From positions 744,001 through 808,000 of the forward strand of contig NW_023501041.1 in NCBI RefSeq assembly GCF_014066305.1: DNA of 64,000 nt, in the 5' to 3' direction. The position numbers and the translations under genes are program-made. The notes under the pieces are model-generated. The model had not been told where the DNA came from and did no database searches. It worked only from the letters and a program-made list of their open reading frames with translations. The stretch is from Letharia columbiana (taxonomy: Eukaryota > Ascomycota > Lecanoromycetes > Lecanorales > Parmeliaceae). Shown in pieces: positions 21,770-34,291 of the stretch (within the stretch, counting starts at the first letter, position 1; every line of letters starts with the position of its first letter).

Positions 21770-24700
21770 GCTTATGCTATATTATTGAGCTATAGAAAGT
21801 AGATATACGTATTTAAAGTACTTAGTAAGGTTAGTATCTCTTTAATTAGCTTTAGAGGATATCTATACTTTTATAATTATATCGAATAAGATTAGCTAGC
21901 CTTAATAGAACTATAATAATTATAATTTTAAGAAGTACGCATTTATATTAAAGTTGTTAATAAATATTATATTAAAAATAATAAATAAAGGCTAGAAATT
22001 ATTAATAAATAAAGTAATTACTATTTTTAAGATAGCGATAATATTTATAAGAAAGAATAAATAATAAATCTAAAATTTAGATAGTCTTAAATAAAGTATA
22101 TAAACTAGCTATTAACTTAAGTAATCGAGATAATAATATAAAGAAAAAGATTATATATATTAAGTATTAGATAGTTAGTCTAAGAAGTAATATATTAATA
22201 ATTAACTATATTAGCGTACTAAATTAATTCTCGATATTCTTTTTTACTATTAGAGAAATCTCTATTATATTATTAATAATATCAAAATAAGATTAAATAC
22301 TATATAATAAGCTAAATAAGATTATTATAAAGTTATAAGACGAAATAATAAGTAAGATATTAAAGAGAAAGATATCGAGTAAGATAATTATAATAATTAA
22401 TAAATATATAAAGAGTATAAATATTATAAGAAAATCTATTAGAATAATTAGAAGGCTAGCGAGTAGCGATATATATATTATAACTATAAATAAGAAGAAG
22501 ATAAATAAACTAAGAAAAATTAAAAATTAAACTTTAAAGTTAAGTAATAGCGCGAGAGTAATTATTAAAACGTATAGTCTTCTACTTTATAAAGTGAGAA
22601 TTAATATATTTAATATTAAAGATATAATCGCGGTAATTAAAAGGATTTAGAATAAGAATATTAATACGCTAAATTTTAATATAGTATAACTAAGCTAATT
22701 CGACGCGAATAAAAAGAATTATAATAAGAGTTTATTAATTATTAAATTAATATCTCTAGAGAAAAGAAATAAAGTATTAAAAAAAGGTTTAGTTATTAAT
22801 TTGAAATTATATAGCTATTACGTTTATAATAAGTAATATAAATTAAAGTAATACTTTATATACTAAAAATATAATTATCTATCGATTATATACTCTAAAA
22901 AGAATTACTTAATATACGAGAAATACTTAAGAGAGTATTATTATAAAGAATATACGATCGATACTTATAAATATCTAATTTATAAGGGATTATATAAGGC
23001 TTAAAATAAGATATATATAATAAAGAAGAGAAAGATAGCGAGAATAAGAATAACGAGATAATAAACTTCTTTACGATTTATAATAACGAAGAAGATATCG
23101 GCTAGCTATTAAATAAGCGATTAATTAAATAATTATTTTTAAAATATATTTAATTATAGATAAAATAAGGAATTTTTTTTAAAGCTAATATCTACGCGCG
23201 ATAGATTAATAGATAAAGATAGAATAGTTAGTAGAGAAGAAATTAGAGCGTTAAACCTCAAAAGAATTATTATATCGAATCTCTAGCTAAGTAAAAGAAG
23301 ATATATTTTTATATTATTAATAAAGATTTTATTTAGAAATAGATTATTCTTTAAAGTAGTAAACGAAGCTAAATAATATAAGAATGATATAATAATAGAG
23401 GAAATTAATAATTTCGAAAATGATAGATAGCCTTTAAGTTAAAAGAGTAGTAATAAGAGAATTACGGTTTTCGTTAATAGGAATAAAAAGAGATATATTT
23501 AATTTATCGACGATTAAGAAAAGAAGAATACTTAGAAAGAGAATATAGACTTTATAGACTAGGCGGAGTGAGTAAGTAATATTAATAATAATATTAAGAA
23601 ATAGTAGTATATCTTAGTTAGCTATTAATACTATAATATAATATAAGAAAATTTAGAATAATTATAGTAGAATTCTTTAATAATAAAAAGATTTATAATA
23701 TTAATATAGTAGTAATTTAAAAGCTCTAGAGAAATATTAATATAAATATATCGTATTATCTTTTAAAAAATAGATTTAATTTAATCTACCTCTATTATAA
23801 TAATATATAAATATACTTCTATATTAATAAGAGAATATTATTAAAATAATAATACTTATTATATTATTTATTAAATCTTTATACTCTTAATATTAAGTTT
23901 AAAAATAATAGAATTATATATATATATAATATCTATAATCTTAATAACTAATAAATAAACGAACTTAACGAATTATATAAAATACTTATAAAATTTAAAA
24001 ATAATAAATAAATTATATTAGATAACTTTAATCTTTATTATATAATATAAAGAGAATTAGATATTTATATTAATAAGAGAGTAAAAAAACTAATACTTAT
24101 AGCGAAAGAATTCGCTATAAAATAAGTATTATTAATAAAAATAATAATATATAAAGAAAACTATTAAATAATAATAGATCTATTATTTGTTATTTTAATA
24201 TTAATAATAAATATTATTAATTATAATATCGAAAATAATTTCGAAAGTAAATTTAATTATTTTTTAATTTTTATAAAGTTTAAGCTAGTCGTAATAGAGT
24301 TAATATTAATAATACGCTAAAACTTTAATAAACTAAATATCGAGATTCTAAAAGAGATATTCGTTAGAGTTATAATATCGAAAGAGTATCTAACTAATCT
24401 CTAGAAGAATAATAAAAATCTTATTAACGATAGTATCGATTATTAAATAGTAATTATTATTAACTCTATTTAAGCGGCTATAAAGAAGTTTACTTCGATT
24501 ATTAGATTATCGCTATAATTTAAATTAAAATTTACGCTAGAATATAAGAAAGTATAAAGATATTATAAATTACTAAAAAGAAGTTAAAGAATAACGCTCT
24601 TAAAAAAAGTATAAAATAAATATAAAGTTATTAAAAACTTTAAAAATAATCTAATTAAGAGAATTATTAAAAAGATATTTAGAGAGTTTATAGTAAAAGC

Positions 24701-27700
24701 GTATAAGTCGTTATAAATAATATAAAAAAAGATTAAGTAGATTAGAAAATAACTTATAATATAGATATATCTCTCTTTACTATTTAATAAAGATAAATAA
24801 AAATATAATAAATTAAATTTAAAGATAGATCTTCTTATAAGAATATTCTTTTTATTATTAATATAAGCGAAATTAGATAATATTAGCGTTAATATAATAT
24901 ATTTATAAATTTATCTAATAAATATAATTATTATAAATAAGATAAGAAAGATTATAATATAAGTATCGTTAAAGAGAGTCTTAAGAGAAGACGTAATCTT
25001 TAATCTAATTTTTAAGAAGATTTTAAAATTATTACTTTCTTATCTATATAGAATATTTAATATATATATAATAAACGACTATTATCTAAAATACTTTAGA
25101 ATATTAATAATAATTATTCTTTTAAAGTTAAATAAAAATTATTTAATTTCTAAAGAATATTAATTAATAGCTCTACTTAATACTATAGAAAAGATAATAA
25201 AATTTATTTTTATTAGAAGAATAGCATATCTTATAAAGATATATAGACTTCTATTAATTATATATATAAGAGACTATAGATTGCGGTTATATAAATATAA
25301 TATCTACTATCTTCTAGAAAGAATATATTAAGCTTAGAACTCTAATAAAATAGTTATAATATTACTACTAGATATTTTAAATATATATAATAAAATCTCT
25401 TATTCTCGATTACTCTATAATTTTCGAAAATAAAAAATTAATATAAGAGTAGTTAATTAGATAAAATCGTTCTTATCTAATAGAATAATAATATTAAAAA
25501 TAAGCGAATACTCTATATTAAAGACTCTTATAGTAATCGAAATTTCTTAAGAATTATCGCTATCGTCTATACTTTATCTCTTCTATAATTTAGATCTTAT
25601 TAATAAATATAATAATTATATTAATTTAAAAATAATAGCTATCGACTTTATAGATGATATAAGCTTTTTAATAATAGAAGACTCTATCGAGGAAAATTAT
25701 AACGCTTTTTATAAAATCTATAACGAAGTTTATATAAAGTAGATATTATAATATAAATTAAAGTTTAATCTTAATAAATATTAACTACTATATCTTAATA
25801 GAAAATAGAGATTTAATTTAAACTATTCTCTATAACTTAATAAGAGATAATATATTAAGATAAAACGCTTTATTCGCTATCTAGAAGTCGAAATTAACTT
25901 TAAACTTCTATAAAGCTATTATAATAAGAAGATTCGATCTAAAACTATTAAAAGTATCGATATATTAATAAAAATTATTAGATCGATATAGAATAATAAT
26001 TATAAGAGTATAAGATAGCTCTATTAGATGATAATTATTTTATAAATAATATATTATTACTTAATATAATATTAGTCTAAAGATACTATCGACTATAATA
26101 AAACTTATCTCTTATCGCTATAAAGAATTTAATCTTAGATAAAGAGAAAGATAATTAGAGTATTTAAGATTATATTTATTTTAATACTTAATATAAAAAT
26201 ATATCTTCTATTAATTAAATAATAGCTAGATAAAATTATCTTAAAAGCTATCTTATAAATCGTTATTAATTTAATATATAGCGAGATTATTAAGCTATAA
26301 TTCGAGTAATAAAAATTTAAAAAAAAATCTAAGAAGAATAGAAAATTAAATTTACTAAAGCGATATATTAATAGATTTAAAGAATAATATAATAATATTA
26401 ATAAGATTAAGAAACTACGCTCTTTTAGCGTCGCTCTTAATTAAGAGTCTTTTAAAATAATAATTTATAAGATTAAAAAAGTCGTTAAAGAATTAGTTAA
26501 AAGATTAATTAATAAGAATTATATAATAATATATATAGATAATAATAAAATTAATAAAAAGATAAAAGCTTTAACTATATCGTTAGATATTAATTCTATT
26601 TTTAATATCTATTTAAATTTAAGCGATTAATATATAATATACTCGATAAAGTTATATAATATTCTTTAAGCTTTAATTATAGTAATTATATATTAAATAA
26701 AATTATAACTTAATAAAGTTATAGTAAATATAAATAATTAAATATTAATTTAAACTATTAAAGATTTAAATAAATATTTAAGATAGATCTATATAATATA
26801 AATAGTATAGATTATTAATTCGCTAAGATATCTCGAAATAGTAATAGAATTATACTAGATTTCGATATATATTAATATTAATAGTAATAAATAGATAAAT
26901 AAAAAAGTAAAGAAGATTATTAATTAACGAGAGTAAGTAATTTATAATAAAAGAGTAAAGATAAATACTAATAAAATAGCTTAATTATTAATTATATAGA
27001 TAAAAATAATATTAATAATTAAGATAACTATTAAAGACTACGCGATAAAATAATAAATTATTAAATAGATTAATAAGAAGTAAGATGATATTCTTAGAAG
27101 AATTTAATTAATATCGTCGAAATAAATATAATTTCTATATTCGAGAGTTAAGCGCGCTAAGACGTCGCTAATAACGTAAATAAAGATCGAGAAAATAGAT
27201 CTTAAGGCCTTTCTTTATAATCGATAAATATCGAATATAGAGAATAAAGAATATAAGTATAAAGCGAAGTAGACGGCTTAATATATTCTTTATAAATATA
27301 GATTATTTAATAAAAAGCGAGGAATATAATAAATTGAAGAGAGAAGAAAGATAAAAGAGAGAATTATTATTTATAAGAATATATTAATAAAGTTACGCTA
27401 TACCTCTATAGCGACGAACTTTATAAGAAATATAGAGTTTATTAAGTAATATTAAGCTTTTAATAAGAATTAATAATAAGAATTTACTAGAATAAGCGAT
27501 TAAAAAGAAGAATATAATTAAGATAAAAGAGCCCTAGCGATATAGAGTATACTCTCTTTTTAAGAATTAAGTATAATAAAACGTAGAACTATAACGATAA
27601 CTTATATAGCCTTATTTATTTGAGATTATATAATTAGCTAAAAGGATCAGATAGATTACGTAATTCGCATAGTCGGCCACTAGGGTAAGACTTCAGGGTA

Positions 27701-27737
27701 GTATGATGTAATCAATCAATCAATCAATCTATCTTAA
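21770..27737 (+). mobile_element. RIP-degraded LINE (Tad/I-like non-LTR retrotransposon)
   Basis: About 6 kb of TpA-rich sequence with no ORF, but protein remnants are readable on the plus strand. At ~25638-25700 a frame gives AIDFIDDISFLIIEDSIEENY, matching the G-F-V-D-D box of LINE reverse transcriptases with RIP-type changes. At ~26514-26570 it gives NYIIIYIDNNKINKKIKA, matching the Y-T-D-G-S-K-I-N-G-K-x-G-A start of LINE RNase H. The order (RT then RNase H) and the 3' end fit: after ~27640 the sequence becomes less mutated and finishes in tandem AATC units at ~27715-27737, like the short tandem tails of Tad-type elements. The 5' boundary at ~21770 is set by the composition change only. 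No target duplication was found. Confidence 0.7.
27708..27737. repeat. (AATC)n tail
   Basis: Four to five AATC units in a row after GTATGATGT, interpreted as the 3' tail of the LINE. Confidence 0.8.
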
Positions 27738-28021
27738 ACTGGTGTGATCTCATGTCCTGGATTGGCTGACTTGTTCAATAAGGTGCTTACAGATCGACTG
27801 TATCGTCATCCAAGCCATCACGGTCCGGCCCCTTGGTACCCAATCAAGGCCCGTGCCTAGACCAGCTCAAGGCTGACAATAAGGCTATGCTAAAATTCTG
27901 CCCATGCCCCAGCCCATACATATACCCCTCGAGACAACTTTACCTAGATGAATTGTTCTATTTAATAGACTTCACTGATAGCCACCACGAAAATCTATCG
28001 TCCAGTGCTTCAAATTTCAAG

Positions 28022-30221
28022 ATGAGCTCGCTCCTATTTGGCAACAGCACCAACTTAGTGCATTGGAAACCCAGTCCTACCACTCGTGGCACCTTTGACA
28101 TCCTAAGCACATGTATCATTACCATGCTACTGTGCGTCTGGACCGCCGTGCATCTTAATGTTTCTCCACCTGGAAGCGTTTGGAAACCGAGACTGAGGAA
28201 GGTTGGGTGGCTGGTTTTGGCACTTCTTGCCCCTGAGATGATCGCTTACACCGCCTGGTATGTGCGCTTTGAACAACATCTTGATCGCCGGATTTGGGAC
28301 CTGCTAATTACCACAATTAGTCGAAATAGTGTAGGCTAATGAATGGCAGGTACCAGAGGCGTCAGGCGTTCTCCATAATGCATAAGGTCAACAAGGCCTT
28401 TGCGTTACCGAACCCTCCCTCAATAGCCAAAAAGGCTGTCACAGGGTTCAAAGGAGTGTTCATGCCACGTAACCAAGAACCTGTTCGGGTGAGTTGGAAC
28501 GATTAGAACTGTGCCGCTTGAGCGAAGTGCATTGATCTTCTAATAGCAACCGACTCTTGAAGCTCCGAGACATCCCTCATCTGAGGACCGTCACCCATGG
28601 AATATGGTGCATGGATTCTACGCGTTAATGGGTGGAATAGCCTTTGAAATTCCAGGAAACCTTCCCGAATCCCAGAGATTCTTACCTTCCCAAAACAGTG
28701 AGACTTGGTTTTTTGGTAAGATTGATGGAATACCTGATTATGTTATCAGAGCATGAGATCGGCCGCAACGTAATCCCGAACCTTTCAGAGGAAGAGATAG
28801 AATCGAAAAGCAAAGCCAATGGACTCGCGAAGGCTCTTGTCTGCATCCAGGCCTTATGGTTCATTGCACAATGCTTGACGCGTCGTATGTAGACAGATTA
28901 CCCTACCTCCGTGGAACCTCGAGGAAGCTATCCTAACAGCCCTGTACAGTGATACAGCGCATCCCGATTAGTTTGCTGGAGCTCAACACGGTTGGTCACG
29001 CGATCTGTGCGGTGCTGGTATACATTCTCTGGTGGGAAAAGCCGTTCGAAGTAGACTATCCTACGATGATCCAGGGTCAAGTCCTTTGGGATATTCGCTC
29101 TTTTTTCTTCATGTACAACAATCGATCATCTGCTGCCGAGTCATTCAAGCGTGATCTTAGGAATTGGCTAGAAAGTGACCAATGGTTCCAGACACTCTCA
29201 GAGGTAGAATCTTTCAATATCGCTTCATTGGGTAGTATTCTTGCACTGCTTTCTCCGCCGAATACAGAGAGTGCCATTGATGACTTAACATCTTCTTCTT
29301 TGACATGTATTGTTCTTTGCATTGATTCTTCGCATGGATGTAAGAGTAATTGCCAAAAAAAAATCTTAAATGGCCACCTCGGTTTGGACCACAGATGCTA
29401 ATACTGCTACCGCAGGAAGACAAGCAACTGCTTTTGCCGTACGAAGAAACGGATGCTAGTCTCGTCGATTCTTTCCCAGGACAATCGCAATAACGAAACA
29501 CATTTAGAGCAAGAAACAAGGCATGAAAGAGACGACGAAACCGGCTTGACTATTTTGAAGTCCGGTCAAACTCTACAGGGGACAGGTTTCAAGGCGCAAA
29601 CCCTTACAAACATTGTCAATCGAATCGATAAAACGTCTACTAGCAATTTTAAAAAGTCTTTCGGCAATTACACCGGATCACATCTACCTCTTCCGAACAT
29701 TAGGCTCACAACTCAAGACGTCAACCGTTGGACAATGGCCTGGCGCGCCCATCAGAATGAATTTTATTCTTTCTTTGACACTTCGGCGATGCAAAAACTG
29801 GCCCGATATAGATCGATTGGTAGAATTTTCAATAGCCCTCCGTTTCAGTGCGGCAGCATTTATATACGGTGGACTCCACGCATTGGCATGGTTTGCACAC
29901 TTCGATTCATCTACTGAGCAACTGTTGTGGCGGATCTCCGCTTGCATAGTGATGGGCGGGATTCCTGTCCTCTTCGTTGTATACACCTCTTCAGTTCTAC
30001 TCTAACGAGTTTGCGTTAAGATCTATATCTGAGCTTCTTGAGTAGCATGTGATTAAGCGTCTATCTTCATTTCTCTACTTGTTCTTCTCGTCTTGATATT
30101 TGTGGCATACATATTGGCACGAGCCTACCTGGTGGTCGAATGCTTCATCAACCTCTCACATCTCTCGGCCGGGGTCTACGATGTTCCAACTTGGCCCACG
30201 TACTTCCCTCACATCTCTTAG
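28022..30221 (+). pseudogene. multi-pass membrane protein family (Pezizomycotina), frameshifted
   Basis: The N-terminus (ATG 28022) reads SSLLFGNSTNLVHWKPSPTT, then RGTFDILSTCIITMLLCVWT, typical of a large fungal family of membrane proteins of unknown function. Clean introns are 28258-28349, 28489-28546 and 28885-28949, joining TAW|YQRRQAFSIMHKVNKAF, then HPWNMVHGFYALMGGIAFEI and later SLLELNTVGHAICAVLVYILWW. Reading is broken at a T6 run (28709-28714): the frame before gives SETWFF and the frame after gives LVRLMEYLIM...NLSEEEIESKSKANGLAKAL. Further shifts are needed near the A-run at ~29356-29364 and near 29800-29815 (before DIDRLVEFSIALRFSAAAFIYGG). The family C-terminus (ARAYLVVECFINLSHLSAGVYDVPTW...) is still readable to a TAG at 30219-30221. 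At least three frame breaks make this a decayed gene beside the LINE. Confidence 0.7.
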
Positions 30222-32690
30222 GCGAGCCCCCATTCGAAACAGTATACAACATCTCGCGGATCTTGGACGCCAATACAACGGACATGGCTTCGGAATGGAG
30301 TGGCGGAGCGGCATCAAAATGAGTACGGACTGGCACGATGACGGAGGGTGGCGAGGAAGCGGTTTGCCGGTTGAGAATTGCTCTAATACAGTCCTTTTGA
30401 ACGGAGTGAGATGGTATTTAGCATTTTGTCTTAACGACTCTCGTTTTTAGGAACACAATCATAATGCAGTCATGACAACGGGGCCATTGCACTGGCTAAT
30501 ATTCTCACTCCCTCTCAAAAGTGCATGTCTGGATCAATCTAGGACGCGTCATCAGTGGAGGAATATTCTCAGATTCCTCCGCAGAAGCCCAGAGTGAGAC
30601 CGCCGTGAAGCCAGGATCTCGCACAAGATCAGAATCAAAGCTTCCCGAACTGAGAGACTAAGAAGTCCCAGCGTTGATTCTAAGGGCCCAGAAGGCAAAG
30701 AAATTCTGATGCTTCGCCTCAGCACTAGCCTTCTGATCTCTTATCGTGTGTTGATGACAGGAGGAGTATCTGCCAAAGTGTGCCAAATCCGTATATACAG
30801 AAGCCGAAGCACAAAGCTGCTCTGCCCAATTCTTGCACTTTCACCCGTGATCAAATCTTGCGCCCCCCGGACGAAAAGAATCAATCCAGTGTCCAATAAT
30901 GGCAAAAGCTAGAGCACACCAGGCACGACAACATTCATGAAATGGAACCCAGGGGCCCAAATAAAGCTGTGCAGTGGCTCAGTTCAGCGTCTCTAATAAG
31001 ACAGAAACCCCCGGACCGCACTTGCCATCTTGCTTGTTTGCTTCAACCTCATCATCCCTACATACTATAAATGGAGCTCACCCGACCGGAGTCGCATTCC
31101 GCATACGTACCGTACGATGAGAGAATGCATCTTCTCAGGACATTCGATTCAGGCACGGAAGACATTCTCTACCCTTCCTACCGTTTCTAGCAAGGCCATA
31201 CAGTACATACGCTCCAGTAACTTGCATGACATGATCTCGCTTCCTATAACTCGTGTACTACTCTTCCGAAAAGGGCACGCTGCTGACTGCTCCCATCTGC
31301 ACACACTGCAATATGCTGCTTACGGTTTGTATCTAGCTCAGACGGCTTTAAGAGGTCATGGCCATCTACTAACAGTATCAGGGGTTTCATGATGTGCGGT
31401 TTCAAGGGTGCTAGGCCAAGTTTCAATTGACAACGAAGACAATGGGATCCCTCTGTCTGCAACCTGCTTCGTTGGGCGAGAGAAGCGCGTACTAATGCTT
31501 TACGCAAGCGCAGTGTTCCAACGAAGCCAGCGGTGCATGTGGTCCCTTTCCGAATCCTGTGTATTGGCTACGTGCTGTTTACAGCGGCTTTTTCGCAAGG
31601 GTGAGTGGCATATGCGGTACCAGATGATGCGCAGCTGGAGAGGTGATGGAGAGAGATAGGATGAATTAATACGTCCCTCCTCACAATATTCTCGTAGGTA
31701 CCATGCCGGTACGCAATGTTCCGTGGACTTCCATACCCAAAGTATCCACTGATGAAGGCTGAGATGACACGAAGATGCGTCACTACCCTGCGTGGCCGGA
31801 TCTACATTGCTGTTACGAAAAACGTTCCGGATAGAAGCGCAGAAGGGCGGTCTGCACGAATAAGGCCCGTGCGAAGTGATCGACAGACGCACAGATATGC
31901 AGCTCTCCTTTTGGACAGAGGACTATCCAGTCAGACCCTCATGTTAGCCGGAAATCAACGAAGGTAAGACGACCCCCACATGAGGAACATTCGTTCCACA
32001 CAAGCCGGGTAACAAAGGCGATCTCTTCGCGTTCCGTTTGGGTGGAAGATAAGGCCCGAGTCCATGCGGGGTCTGGGTAAGGCATTGCAGTGGGAGGTCA
32101 AGGCTGACAGCCGCCTGGCTTTTTGCGTTATCATTGACCAACCTTCGACGATCTTCCGGAGCATACTTCCCCTTCTTCACAACTGCATTGTGCCAATCGA
32201 CGCCAAATGCCGAGACGATGCTTAGCTTTACAACTCGTCCCCGTTGATCCTTCAGACTCAGTCTTACACCTCGGCTCACCTTTAAAGAGTGGTTACAATG
32301 TCGGCGAGAGGTACTTTATTCAATTCAGGTAAGTCAGCCTTTATACATGCGCACCGAGAAGGAAGTAGGATATACCTATAACACCGATGCGCGATCTTCA
32401 ATTTACGAATGTTAACGGTACATACAGGGCCAAATCACTTACCAATACTCCAAATTGTGAAATGCTTACCGATCTATACCCTCTTGATAATGGTTCGGTG
32501 AGTATCGTCTTCCTTTCCAGGGGGTTAATCCACGGATAGACAATTAGAAAGATGACAAAAAAAAGGCTAAGCTTGTAAAGTAATCATAGCAATTGAGTTA
32601 TTACCAATCATAACTCTTGATGATTCCACCTCGAAGCATTTTCTAAGCTACGCATCATACTCATGACACCATCGGGCGCTCCTTCCGGTG
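30222..32690. other. 2.5 kb without recognisable genes
   Basis: Composition is normal. Open frames of 60-130 codons occur on both strands (for example minus 31500-31892 and minus 31944-32279), with no domain or consistent splice joins. I see no repeat structure. It may be relic intergenic sequence of the decay zone. Confidence 0.4.
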
Positions 32691-32830
32691 AAGTAAAGGA
32701 GGTTACTTAGGGGCTACTAGGCTACCGGCTTGGGGCGGGCTCCAGGGGGGGCGGGCTCCGGGTTGGCTACCCAGCCGCCCCGAAACCCCGGGTTACTCCG
32801 CCCCGTCACGCAACGTACTCGTATTTTAGA
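32690..32830. other. short GC-rich patch
   Basis: A C/G-run segment (GGGGCGGGCTCC repeated twice near 32733-32760, followed by CCGCCCCGAAACCCCGGG) contrasts sharply with its surroundings and sits just upstream of the TIR-element cluster. Confidence 0.5.
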
Positions 32831-32975
32831 ACAAGCTAGTTCTACGGCGACGAGCGTTGATCGATGTTCTATCGATATGCCCTCAAATATGCCTGAACAC
32901 GATGGATTACCGAATCATACCCCTGTGGATGATAGGTTACCAAATCATATCCCAAAATTTGGTTGGGAGCGGTGT

Positions 32976-33742
32976 GGGCAAATTACATGTTCATACCCCA
33001 GACTGTGGGGGCTAATTACTAATTCATACCCCGAAACTATGAATCCTTACCGAATCATACCCTAATTACTGAATCATACCCCTAGGGGTATGATTCAGTA
33101 ATTTGCCATTACTTGGGGTATGATTTGGTAATTTACCATTCATGACAAAAATCGCAAGGGAGAAAATTCGCGACCTGGGCCATCCGACCATAGAAAAGAG
33201 GAAATATTCCGACCGCATTTAATGGGTGACCTACCAGCTTAAATATCAGACGAAAGCCAGTGGGTGTTGCGCTCTCTCGGGGGGCTATTTAGGTTTAATA
33301 TGGGTCTGCTGTCAGCGCCCGGGACCAGGCTTTTTGCGCTTGACAGCCAGACACCCCTATTTAGATAAAGTAGGGCCGTCGCAGGGCCCCCGTGGGGGCT
33401 GCTAACACAGGGAGCTAATTTGGCCCCCCAGCCTGTCTACACCCAGTCTGGGACTCTCACACACAGTCTTCACTCTCAATAGTCTACACAGCAAGTTTGG
33501 TAAATTACCGAATCATACCCCAGCAATTATCCTTACCGAATCATACCCCAAATTTTGGTGTAGGGGTATGATTCAGTAATTAGGGTATGATTCGGTAAGG
33601 ATTCATAGTTTCGGGGTATGATTCTAATTAGCCCGACTGTGGGAATCTTACAGATTCATACCCCGTCTTACATTTTCATACCCACACCGGTATGATTCGG
33701 TAAGCATTTCATAGTTTGATGTATGAGTTACTTAATTTGCCC
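32976..33742. mobile_element. probable older TIR element interrupted by the 33009 copy
   Basis: Outside the inner element, the left flank carries GGGCAAATTACATGTTCATACCCC and the right flank carries the inverse pattern (GTATGAGTTACTTAATTTGCCC ending at ~33742). These are related but different ends, suggesting an older family member into which the inner element jumped. No target duplication was identified for it. More TACC(A/G)AATCATAcCCC units lie at 32908-32955. Confidence 0.5.
33009..33634. mobile_element. non-autonomous TIR element (MITE-like), little mutated
   Basis: About 626 bp with near-identical inverted ends: GGGCTAATTACTAATTCATACCCC on the left and GGGGTATGATTCTAATTAGCCC on the right. 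The direct duplication GACTGTGG(G) flanks it at 33001-33009 and 33635-33643, 8 or 9 bp depending on where the G run is cut. It shares terminal blocks and internal pieces with the 14278-20729 element but is not RIP-saturated and has no ORF. It is therefore probably a short non-autonomous relative. Internally, 33270-33420 is inverted relative to the corresponding part near 14560-14630. Confidence 0.75.
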
Positions 33743-34291
33743 GTACATACAGGGAAGCCGTGGGCAGGAAGCTACGTATGCAGACGGTTGTGGCAAGTAC
33801 TCGACGACGTTGGACTGCATACTCTTATAGAGGTCAAGGCTCGCCGGGGTAAGGAGCGCGAGAGCTGTCGCCCTGGTACAACCCCAGGAAAGTCCAGGGG
33901 CCTCCGGCGCCGGGCTGCGTAAGGATTGCGATCTACCGGTCTGACTCGAGGACATTGCCTCTTCTCGCGAAGAACATGAGGATTTTCCCGTCCAGCTGGC
34001 CTAGGGACCAGCGGACATCGATCGAAAGTGAATGAAGAGTCACTCACTGATGTACGCTAAGAATGTGTAGTATTCGCTGCTAACAAATGTCTCTGTTTGC
34101 CACCTTCCATGGTCTTCTTTGCCACTCTGAGACCCACTATGAGACCGAGCCACCCACAGTCCCACTGTGACGATCAACGGCACGAGGATGTAGGCCCGAG
34201 CGTGGATTCCCTGGCATCTCATGAACGGCAGGAGCGAGAGACTGTCGTCGCGGATCTGTTAGCCCACGTAAAAGACTCTTAGAGAAGCGTA
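33743..34291. other. intergenic, no gene seen
   Basis: Downstream of the minus-strand protease-fold gene. Only short overlapping ORFs on both strands. Confidence 0.4.

Noticed and set aside
21770..27737. LTR (Copia/Gypsy) retrotransposon
   Set aside because: No flanking direct LTRs seen; the RT box, RNase H order and AATC tail fit a LINE better.
31030..32279. Cluster of 80-130 codon ORFs on both strands
   Set aside because: No consistent frame, no domains, and no good intron pairs joining them.
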